Positions 34,970 through 42,254 of a stretch of DNA of 51,672 nucleotides are shown here, one piece after another (position 1 is the first letter of the stretch; each line of letters begins with the position of its first letter). The stretch spans positions 1 through 51,672 of the forward strand of contig JAAYUG010000092.1 of assembly GCA_012517825.1 (NCBI GenBank), written 5' to 3'. Source of the stretch: Bacteroidales bacterium. Its GTDB lineage: Bacteria; Bacteroidota; Bacteroidia; Bacteroidales; JAAYUG01. The position numbers and the translations under genes were made by a program. The notes below the pieces were generated by a model. The model worked only from the letters and a program-made list of their open reading frames with translations. It did not search any database and had not been told where the DNA came from.

Positions 34970-36604
34970 ATGAACAGCATTGTTGGAAATATCTTTGATG
35001 TTCGTACAGGAACTTTTTTTCCAGGCGAAATTTTAATTCAGGGAGATCGCATCATCGATATTATGCCAACCTCAAAATCATGTACAAATTTTATTCTTCC
35101 AGGTTTCATTGATTCGCATGTACATATTGAGAGCAGTTTGCTTCTGCCCTCATTTTTCAGCCAGGCAGCCATATCTCATGGTACAGTTGCTGTGATAGCA
35201 GACCCTCATGAAATTGCAAATGTTCTTGGTGCTGATGGCATCCGATTTATGAAGGAAAATACAGAACAGGCTGAGATAAAATTCTTCTTCGGCGCACCTC
35301 CCTGTGTTCCGGCAACAAATTTCGAGACATCCGGAGCAATTCTTACTGCCAATGATATCAAAAACCTGTTGGCCTCAGAAACCTGCTATCATCTTGCCGA
35401 AGTAATGAACTACCCCGGCGTAATCTTTCAGGATCCTGGTCTGATAGAGAAAATAAACATAGCGAAATCTTTTGGTAAAATCATCGATGGTCATGCTCCA
35501 GGCCTCAGAGGAGAACAGTCCAGAACATATTTTGACGCTGGAATATCTACCGATCATGAATGTGAATCAATTGAAGAAGCCCTTGAAAAAATTAAGTATG
35601 GTTGCCATATTATTATCAGGGAGGGGAGCGCTGCAAAAAATCTGACAAACCTTATCAGCCTTCTTCATGATTTTCCTGATAAAACTATGTTCTGCACGGA
35701 TGATTGCCATGCCGATGAACTGCTGGAAGGGCATATCGATAAAATGGTTAAAAAAGCCATAGATTACAAAATTCCTTTTGAGAACATAATTAAGGCTGCC
35801 TGTATTAATCCCGTCCTGCATTATAAACTCCCCGTAGGATTGCTTCAGAAAGGAGATTATGCTGATTTTATCGTTGTTGACTCTCCGAAAAATTGCAATG
35901 TTTTGGAAACATGGATAAACGGTAAACAGGTATTCTCCAAAGAAAATGACTGCGTCAGGGAAATAACAATCCCTCCATATAAAAACAATTTTCAACGTCA
36001 ACCTGTTTTATCCGATGAGATTAAAATATATCTCCCGGAAAATGCTTCACACATAGTATGTATAGTTGCAAGAGACAAAAGCCTGATCACAGAATCAGCT
36101 ACCGAAAAACCCTTACTGACCAGGGAAAGAGAAATCATAGCTGACAGCAGTCGTGATCTTCTGAAATTGATAAATCTCTCGCGATATACCAACGATAAAC
36201 CTCAGGTTGCCTTGATTAAGGGATTTAATCTCAAAGCAGGAGCCATCGCCTCTTCGGTGGCACACGATAGCCATAACATTCTCGCTGTTGGAACCAATGA
36301 TCATGACCTGATTGCCGCAATCAATATGGTTATCGCTTCAAAAGGAGGCCTTGCCGCCGTTAATGGAAAGGAAACCCTGTTTTTGCCTTTGCCTTATGCA
36401 GGACTTATGAGTGATCTTCCGGCCACTGAGGTAGCTTCTTTATACAATAAATTAAATCAGACTGTAAAATCGTGGGGTTGTGACTTCTCTGCACCCTTTA
36501 TGACCCTTTCCTTTATGGCACTGCTCGTTATTCCCGAACTGAAACTGAGTGATAAGGGATTGTTCGATGCTACCAATTTTACCTTTACCAGCCTGTTCAG
36601 GTAA
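34970..36604 (+). CDS. ade: Adenine deaminase
   Basis: 544 residues of the amidohydrolase superfamily. Metal-binding HVHIE is near residue 50, further ligands are in GHAPGLRG and STDHECES, and the catalytic segment is TDDCHADELLEG. The family-specific C-terminal domain (KGFNLKAGAIASSVAHDSHN) is present. It converts adenine to hypoxanthine and ammonia in purine salvage. Codon use shifts here: the coding strand is C-rich (36481-36540 has 8 G and 20 C), unlike the G-rich genes just upstream. It ends 9 bases before uvrC. Confidence 0.95.
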   Translation: MNSIVGNIFDVRTGTFFPGEILIQGDRIIDIMPTSKSCTNFILPGFIDSHVHIESSLLLPSFFSQAAISHGTVAVIADPHEIANVLGADGIRFMKENTEQAEIKFFFGAPPCVPATNFETSGAILTANDIKNLLASETCYHLAEVMNYPGVIFQDPGLIEKINIAKSFGKIIDGHAPGLRGEQSRTYFDAGISTDHECESIEEALEKIKYGCHIIIREGSAAKNLTNLISLLHDFPDKTMFCTDDCHADELLEGHIDKMVKKAIDYKIPFENIIKAACINPVLHYKLPVGLLQKGDYADFIVVDSPKNCNVLETWINGKQVFSKENDCVREITIPPYKNNFQRQPVLSDEIKIYLPENASHIVCIVARDKSLITESATEKPLLTREREIIADSSRDLLKLINLSRYTNDKPQVALIKGFNLKAGAIASSVAHDSHNILAVGTNDHDLIAAINMVIASKGGLAAVNGKETLFLPLPYAGLMSDLPATEVASLYNKLNQTVKSWGCDFSAPFMTLSFMALLVIPELKLSDKGLFDATNFTFTSLFR

Positions 36605-36613
36605 TTTCATAGT

Positions 36614-38419
36614 ATGAATAAGGAAATCCTGAAAGAAACCATCGCACTCCTGCCCGAAAAACCAGGCATATACCAGTTTTTCGATCAATCGGGCAAATTG
36701 ATTTATGTCGGAAAAGCCAAGAATCTGAAAAAAAGAGTCAGTTCCTATTTTTCCAGGACAACCTTCGAGAACAGAAAAATACAGGTCATGGTTGGGAAAG
36801 TTCATGAAATTAAACACATTGTTGTCCCAACTGAACACGATGCTCTTCTGCTTGAAAACAATTTCATTAAGGAATATCAGCCACGATACAATGTACTTCT
36901 GAAAGATGACAAAACATTTCCCTGGATCTGCATAAAGAACGAACGATTTCCCCGTGTATTCCTTACAAGAAAAATTGTGAATGATGGCTCATCGTATTTC
37001 GGACCCTATACTTCAGCGCAGATGGTCCGAACCCTTCTGGCACTCATTCGGGAACTTTACTCACTGAGAACCTGCAACCTGAATTTGTCAGAAGAAAATA
37101 TCAATGCCCAAAAATTCAAAGTATGCCTGGAGTACCACATGGGCAACTGCAAAGGTCCCTGCGAAGGACTTCAAAGAGAAAATGATTACAATCAAACCAT
37201 TGACCAGATTCGTAAAATACTGAAAGGACACATTAACGAAGTTATTGAATACCTCGAAGAAACCATGAGAAACCTGGCAAAGGAATATCGTTTCGAGGAA
37301 GCAGAAATTATCCGGCAAAAACTGGAGCTCTTATCTAAATTCAGAGGAAAATCTGTCATTGTTAATCCGTCTATTACCAATGTCGATGTGTTTTCTATCT
37401 TAACCGATGGAAATACTTCCATCATTAATTTCATTAAAGTGATTAAAGGTTCTGTAATACAGTCACATACAATTGAAATACAAAAAAAGCTCGATGAAAC
37501 AGAACCTGAAATCCTTGCTCTTGCAATAGCCAGCCTTCGAACCAGGTATGAGAGCAATGCCACGGAAATTATTGTCCCTATTTTGCCCGAATTAAAAATC
37601 CAGGGAGTAAGGTACACCATACCCAAAGAAGGAGACAAGAAAAAACTGCTCGACTTTTCTCTCAACAATGCACTAATTTATAAAAGATCAAAAGATATTT
37701 CTTCCCTGTCGCAAAAAAAACTTAGACGTAAGGAAGAAATTCTGGAACAGCTGAAAAAAGACTTACACCTTCACAATTTGCCCACGCGAATTGAGTGTTT
37801 TGACAATAGCAACCTTCAGGGCACAAATCCCGTGGCAGCCTGTGTGGTGTTTCTGAACGGCAAACCGGCTCCGGGTGAATACCGGCACTATCATGTCAAA
37901 ACAGTTGATCATCCCGATGATTTTGCCTCCATGGAAGAAATTATTTTCCGCCGATACAAACGTGTGCTCGATGAAAACCTGCCTCTCCCGGACCTGGTTG
38001 TAATCGATGGAGGAAAAGGCCAGATCAGCGCCGCTATAAAGAGCCTTGAAAAACTGAAATTAAACAAAAAAATTGCAGTTATTGGAATTGCAAAAAAATT
38101 GGAGGAAATTTACTTTCCGAACGATCCCTACCCGCTGTATCTTGACAAAAACTCACCATCCCTGCGTCTCATTCAACATATACGAAACGAAGCCCACCGG
38201 TTCGGGATCACCTTTCACCGGCAGAAAAGAAGCAAGGCCTTTATACATTCCGAACTGGACGATATTAAAGGAATAGGGGAATCAACCCGTCAGAAATTAA
38301 TGGAAAAGTTTAAATCAGTAAGTGTAATTAGAACATTATCAATACGTAATCTGGAAGAAATTATTGGCACGAATAAGGCCCGAATGGTCTATGATTATTT
38401 TCATCGAGACAAAGAATAA
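36614..38419 (+). CDS. uvrC: Excinuclease ABC subunit C
   Basis: 601 residues. The order is GIY-YIG nuclease (PGIYQFFDQSGKLIYVGKAK, residues 16-35), Cys-rich hinge (CLEYHMGNCKGPC), UvrB-binding UVR motif (LAKEYRFEEAEIIRQKLEL), RNase-H-like 5' nuclease (IECFDNSNLQGTNPVAACVV) and C-terminal helix-hairpin-helix (LDDIKGIGESTRQKLMEKF). UvrC makes both incisions in nucleotide excision repair. It follows ade closely and shares its C-rich coding strand. Confidence 0.97.
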   Translation: MNKEILKETIALLPEKPGIYQFFDQSGKLIYVGKAKNLKKRVSSYFSRTTFENRKIQVMVGKVHEIKHIVVPTEHDALLLENNFIKEYQPRYNVLLKDDKTFPWICIKNERFPRVFLTRKIVNDGSSYFGPYTSAQMVRTLLALIRELYSLRTCNLNLSEENINAQKFKVCLEYHMGNCKGPCEGLQRENDYNQTIDQIRKILKGHINEVIEYLEETMRNLAKEYRFEEAEIIRQKLELLSKFRGKSVIVNPSITNVDVFSILTDGNTSIINFIKVIKGSVIQSHTIEIQKKLDETEPEILALAIASLRTRYESNATEIIVPILPELKIQGVRYTIPKEGDKKKLLDFSLNNALIYKRSKDISSLSQKKLRRKEEILEQLKKDLHLHNLPTRIECFDNSNLQGTNPVAACVVFLNGKPAPGEYRHYHVKTVDHPDDFASMEEIIFRRYKRVLDENLPLPDLVVIDGGKGQISAAIKSLEKLKLNKKIAVIGIAKKLEEIYFPNDPYPLYLDKNSPSLRLIQHIRNEAHRFGITFHRQKRSKAFIHSELDDIKGIGESTRQKLMEKFKSVSVIRTLSIRNLEEIIGTNKARMVYDYFHRDKE

Positions 38420-38440
38420 TCGAAATTTTGCATCAAAAAA

Positions 38441-38555
38441 ATGCGCAACCTGCCTCATGGGACTGCTTCACTGCGTTTCGGCGGGGTTAACCTGGATACC
38501 TCCGCAAAAGGATAAAGCACTGCGCATTAGTTCGTTATCACTTCTAATGCGCCAT
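38441..38555 (+). repeat. Dispersed intergenic repeat, copy B, with perfect 9-bp hairpin
   Basis: It shares two conserved blocks with copy A at 16924-17026 (see that entry). In this copy GCGCATTAG (38522-38530) and CTAATGCGC (38544-38552) form a perfect stem with a 13-base loop. ATGCGC occurs at both ends of the element. It begins 22 bases after the uvrC stop. Confidence 0.65.
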
Positions 38556-38580
38556 TAGATATAACATAATTTTCGTTACC

Positions 38581-39810
38581 ATGAAAGCCTGGAAAAATTG
38601 CATCCTTTTTCTGACGCTGATTCTGGCGGGTCTATTCTATTTTTCCGCCTGTTCAAAACAGGAAGATGTTGAACATGAATATCTTATACGCTATTCACTG
38701 CTCAAGCAAATGACGGTTCCCGGAATACAGTCGTTTATACAGAATGCCAGCCAGGTATATTCCGCGCTTGATTCCCTTCCTGCCGATCTTCGGTATGATG
38801 TATCAGTATATTTGGTGAATTATCCTGTAAATTTTCAGGGAAAGACGCTAACTGCCTCCGGTGTAGTATGCCTGCCTGAAGCGAAAGGAAACTTTGGAAT
38901 CATCAGTTTCCAGAACGGAACAAACACACTTCATGATGCCGCTCCTTCGAGGGATATTTTCAATGGTCTGTATACCCTCATTGAATCAGCCGCTTCTTAT
39001 GGTTTCATAGTTGTTATCGCCGATTACCTGGGGTTTGGTTCTTCAGAACAGATTGTTCATCCGTATTACCACAGGGAATCAAACGACCTGGCCGTAAAAA
39101 ACCTTATTCTGGCTGCCAGGGAACTTACAAACGAGAGCAATATACAGGCCGGATGCAACGGAAATATTTTTCTGATGGGCTATTCACAGGGTGGATGGGC
39201 AACTCTTTCTGCGGGCAAATATTTTGAGGAAACAGCGCCTTCAGGGATGTCATCAAAAGCCGTTTCATGCGGAGCAGGTGCGTACCAGATGATCCCTTTC
39301 TCTGAGCATGTTTTAAGCCTTGTTACTTATCCTACTCCATACTATCTGCCATATTTTATTGAATCGCACAGGCAGAACGGAATGCTCACCGATCCCCTTT
39401 CTCTTTTTTTCAGGGAACCCTATGCCTCCCGTATACCCGGTCTTTTCAACGGCCGTTTTTCAGGGGATGAAATTAACCAGCAGCTCACCGACACAGTGGC
39501 CAGGCTGGTTACCGAAAATCTGAAAAACCATTTTACCGACGGTGCAGAATTCGCTGGTTTACGGAATGAACTCGATAAAAATTCAATATATGGATGGAGA
39601 ACCGAAATACCGGTGCGCTTTTATCATGGTACCTCCGATGATAATGTGTATTATGGACAGTCGGTATTAATGCATGAGGACATGCTCCGGCAAGGTTCCT
39701 CTGAAGAAAATATTTCCCTTTATCTCCTGGATGGACTCAATCATCAAACGGCACTGGTACCATGGGGAGTCACTACCATAAAATGGTTTCTTTCCCTTTC
39801 TGCTCCGTGA
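38581..39810 (+). CDS. Secretory-lipase-like alpha/beta hydrolase, lipoprotein
   Basis: 409 residues. The signal MKAWKNCILFLTLILAGLFY ends in a lipobox SAC (Cys24). The catalytic core has ADYLGFGSS, the nucleophile elbow GYSQGG (Ser near residue 202), an acid candidate in YHGTSDDNV and His in LDGLNHQTA, so the triad seems complete. The layout resembles the secretory lipase (LIP) family and large plant/fungal-type esterases. It probably hydrolyses esters at the cell surface or in the periplasm. It stands alone. Confidence 0.85.
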   Translation: MKAWKNCILFLTLILAGLFYFSACSKQEDVEHEYLIRYSLLKQMTVPGIQSFIQNASQVYSALDSLPADLRYDVSVYLVNYPVNFQGKTLTASGVVCLPEAKGNFGIISFQNGTNTLHDAAPSRDIFNGLYTLIESAASYGFIVVIADYLGFGSSEQIVHPYYHRESNDLAVKNLILAARELTNESNIQAGCNGNIFLMGYSQGGWATLSAGKYFEETAPSGMSSKAVSCGAGAYQMIPFSEHVLSLVTYPTPYYLPYFIESHRQNGMLTDPLSLFFREPYASRIPGLFNGRFSGDEINQQLTDTVARLVTENLKNHFTDGAEFAGLRNELDKNSIYGWRTEIPVRFYHGTSDDNVYYGQSVLMHEDMLRQGSSEENISLYLLDGLNHQTALVPWGVTTIKWFLSLSAP

Positions 39811-39834
39811 AAAATGTAACCTATAAAGTGCTGA

Positions 39835-40809
39835 TCAGTTTTCCCTTGAAGCGATAAAGTAAAGTAATTCTGAAAGGGCATTCCGGGCATCATTGGCGGG
39901 GAAATCCTGAAGCAGGGTCAGTGCCGTTTGGATGTATTCGTTCATTTTTTCTGTTGCCTGCGAAATGCCGCCGTTTCTCTCGGCAAATTCTATGACTGTA
40001 TAAACATCCTTTCCTTTGAGATCCTTTCTGCGCATCATCTTTCTGATTTCCCGGGCTTCGCCTGAAGAAGAATTTTGAAGGGCCAGGATCAGAGGGAGGG
40101 TATATTTTCCTTCCCGGATATCATTTCCCGTTGGTTTCCCTGTTAATCCTGTCTTTTGGTAATCGAGCAGATCATCCTTTATCTGAAAAACAATGCCGGC
40201 ATATTCTCCGAACTGTTTCATCCGCTCGACAATTTCTTCGGAAGCCCCGGCTGAATATGCTCCGGAGGCAGTGCATGAAGATATTAGCGCCGCCGTCTTC
40301 TTACGGATAATTTCAAAATACTCCTCGGCCGTAATGCCATTCCGGCGCGATTTCTGTATCTGAAGAAGCTCTCCTTCGCTCATTTCGCGCACCGCATCCG
40401 AAACGATCTCCAGAAGGCGGTATTCCTTATGTTTGACAGCAAGTAACAGTCCCTTTGCCAGCAAATAGTCGCCAACCAGCACGGCGACCTTTGATTTCCA
40501 CAACGCATTGAGACTGAAAAATCCGCGCCTTTCGTACGATTCATCCACCACATCATCATGGACAAGAGTGGCGGTATGAAGCAACTCAATAAGAGAAGCT
40601 GCAACAAAGGTACTGTTGTTCACCTGCCCGTGAAGACGTGCCGATAGAAAAACAAACAGCGGCCTGATTTGCTTACCCTTCCTTCGAAGAATAAAGTTGG
40701 TAATAAAATCAAGAAAAGGGATGGAGCCCTTTAATGCCTCCCGGAATACTTTTTCAAATTCAGCAAGCTCCTGCTTAACGGGTTTTCTGATCTTTTCGAG
40801 CTCTCCCAT
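39835..40809 (-). CDS. Trans-polyprenyl diphosphate synthase (IspB-like)
   Basis: 324 residues from the ATG at 40809. Both aspartate-rich motifs are intact: VHDDVVDES (first DDxxD) and KDDLLDYQ (second). GKQIRPLFVF and GNDIREGKYTLPL are further family signatures. It elongates isoprenoid diphosphates, most likely to the octaprenyl-type side chain of menaquinone. An in-frame start at 40917 would add 36 atypical residues, and a TAnnTTTG element lies between the two, so the shorter start is preferred. It is convergent with the lipase gene. Confidence 0.92.
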   Translation of the reverse strand: MGELEKIRKPVKQELAEFEKVFREALKGSIPFLDFITNFILRRKGKQIRPLFVFLSARLHGQVNNSTFVAASLIELLHTATLVHDDVVDESYERRGFFSLNALWKSKVAVLVGDYLLAKGLLLAVKHKEYRLLEIVSDAVREMSEGELLQIQKSRRNGITAEEYFEIIRKKTAALISSCTASGAYSAGASEEIVERMKQFGEYAGIVFQIKDDLLDYQKTGLTGKPTGNDIREGKYTLPLILALQNSSSGEAREIRKMMRRKDLKGKDVYTVIEFAERNGGISQATEKMNEYIQTALTLLQDFPANDARNALSELLYFIASREN

Positions 40810-40826
40810 ACGTTTTGTAATCGCGA

Positions 40827-40834
40827 CAAATATA
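40827..40834 (-). promoter_or_regulatory. -7 promoter element TATATTTG for the polyprenyl synthase gene
   Basis: A perfect TAnnTTTG match on the minus strand, 17 bases before the ATG at 40809; supports the short start. A TTTG lies 14 bases further upstream, closer than the usual spacing. Confidence 0.5.
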
Positions 40835-40990
40835 GGAATTATCTGTATCAAATTCTTTTCGGTTCTTTCACAAGCAGTGTACTTCCATAAACAAGGCGGC
40901 CAATAAAATGTTGCCAAACGTGGAATTATTTTAGAACTATTTATATAATAATTTGAAAAACAAAATATTATAATTATTTCTCTTTGGAAT

Positions 40991-41010
40991 CAAATATATT
41001 TATATATTTG
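40991..41010 (+). promoter_or_regulatory. Palindromic operator overlapping the arsR-queD promoter
   Basis: CAAATATAT and ATATATTTG are perfect 9-bp arms around TT. Because CAAATATA is the complement of TATATTTG, the palindrome holds a -7 element on each strand. The plus-strand copy (41003-41010) is 19 bases before the arsR ATG. ArsR-type repressors bind such AT-rich palindromes over promoters, so autoregulation is likely. Confidence 0.55.
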
Positions 41011-41029
41011 CATATCTTAAACCATTACT

Positions 41030-41380
41030 ATGGATTCAGGACCCGCATCTTTCCCGTTTAAGGTTGACGAAGTAAAAGGTTTCTCCGCCGAGCAGTTTAC
41101 TTCGGAACAACTTGACCGCGCTGCTGTTATGCTCAAGGCTATGGCCCATCCGGCCCGGATTGCCATTCTGAACCTGCTCAATGAAGGCAAAAAACTTACC
41201 GTGACAGAAATTCACGAAATGCTTCACATGGAACAATCTGTGGCATCCCACCACCTGGGAATACTTCGCGATAAAGGCATTCTTTCCTCGAAACGCGAAG
41301 GGAAAAATACCTACTATTTTATTAAAAATCCCGGCTTTCTGGGAATTATTGACTGTATCAACCGGTGTGCCTGCCTCTGA
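41030..41380 (+). CDS. ArsR-family winged-helix regulator with C-terminal cysteine cluster
   Basis: 116 residues. The winged helix spans about 30-100: LKAMAHPARIAILNLLNEGK, recognition region MEQSVASHHLGILRDKGIL, wing SSKREGKNTYYFI. The C-terminus has Cys109, Cys113 and Cys115 (C-x3-C-x-C), which could bind a metal or sense thiols together with His residues in the HTH; this is inference. A classical CVC in helix 3 is absent. It lies 38 bases upstream of queD, and a palindromic operator covers the promoter. Confidence 0.88.
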   Translation: MDSGPASFPFKVDEVKGFSAEQFTSEQLDRAAVMLKAMAHPARIAILNLLNEGKKLTVTEIHEMLHMEQSVASHHLGILRDKGILSSKREGKNTYYFIKNPGFLGIIDCINRCACL

Positions 41381-41418
41381 AACCTGGCACGCCCATTGTT
41401 TTTTCAGATAGTTTGAAT

Positions 41419-41868
41419 ATGCCAGTAATCCGTATAACAAAAGAGTTTCATTTTGAAATGGCGCATGCCCTGTGGAATTATGATGGCCCTTGCCGGAACA
41501 TCCATGGTCATTCCTATGCGCTCTTTGTCACCATTTCAGGAGAACCAATGCAGAATCCCGGCCATCCGAAAAACGGTATGCTTATGGATTTCTCTGAACT
41601 CAAAAACATAGTAAAAACACAGATCGTTGACCAGTTTGACCATGCACTGGTGGTCAACAAAAATACTCCACCTGATTTTGCTGCACAGGCGAAAGACCTT
41701 TTCGGAAAAATTCATTTTCTCGACTACCAGCCTACCTGCGAAAATCTGATTGTCGACATGGCTAACCGGTTGCGGAAGAGCCTTCCCTCTGCTGTCAGGC
41801 TTCATAGCCTGAAGCTTTACGAAACAGCCGGTTCGTATGCTGAATGGTATGCCGATGATAATTCCTGA
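41419..41868 (+). CDS. queD: 6-carboxy-5,6,7,8-tetrahydropterin synthase (QueD/PTPS)
   Basis: 149 residues. The zinc ligands His16, His29 and His31 and the catalytic Cys25 are in FEMAHALW and CRNIHGHSY (the CxxxHGH motif that marks QueD). DFSELK, FDHALVV and the C-terminal LKLYETAGSYAEW with its conserved Glu are present. QueD turns dihydroneopterin triphosphate into carboxytetrahydropterin on the queuosine/deazapurine route. Other queuosine genes are not in the window. The ATG at 41419 is chosen because an upstream GTG frame adds unrelated residues overlapping arsR. Confidence 0.93.
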   Translation: MPVIRITKEFHFEMAHALWNYDGPCRNIHGHSYALFVTISGEPMQNPGHPKNGMLMDFSELKNIVKTQIVDQFDHALVVNKNTPPDFAAQAKDLFGKIHFLDYQPTCENLIVDMANRLRKSLPSAVRLHSLKLYETAGSYAEWYADDNS

Positions 41869-42254
41869 TGGCATAGCCATAGGCCTTCCGTCTTACATCA
41901 GACCCAAATACCTGTCCCCCTTTCGGTTAGAAACATTTCCGGTTCCTTTAAACAGGTTTCCTATGAAAATGTAGGATTTAGTAAGCAAGAACACCCATAC
42001 AGGATTCATACCGTGTTTAAAAGGAAATTTTTCTGAAAAATTGGAGCCGCATGCCCGCCGCCCAAGCATAACAGGTAGCCCGGGAGGGTATGAATGCCGG
42101 AATATTTGGAATTACAGCAAAGGATCAACGCTAAAGTCGGGAAAAGAAATTAACCGGGGTCTAAAGGGCGGCGCTTCTGACCTCAGGCGGTAAACGAATG
42201 CGCCTCACTCGAAACACAAAACATTTTTACTACCTTCGTAAAAAACTCTTCCCC
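41869..42254. other. 386-bp intergenic region, possible structured RNA, no gene seen
   Basis: CGCCGCCC at 42056-42063 and GGGCGGCG at 42166-42173 form a perfect 8-bp long-range pair closing a stretch with internal GC-rich pieces. No known RNA (tmRNA, RNase P, SRP, common riboswitches) was recognised by signature. The end holds the polA promoter-like element. It could also be decayed coding DNA. Confidence 0.4.
42231..42238 (+). promoter_or_regulatory. Near-consensus -7 element (TACCTTCG) for polA
   Basis: One mismatch to TAnnTTTG, 16 bases before the ATG at 42255. It lies inside the longer frame starting at 42198 and so favours the later start. Confidence 0.4.

Noticed and set aside
38364-38558. 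64-codon frame across the uvrC end and repeat copy B
   Set aside because: It begins inside uvrC in another frame, and the corresponding frame is not kept in repeat copy A.
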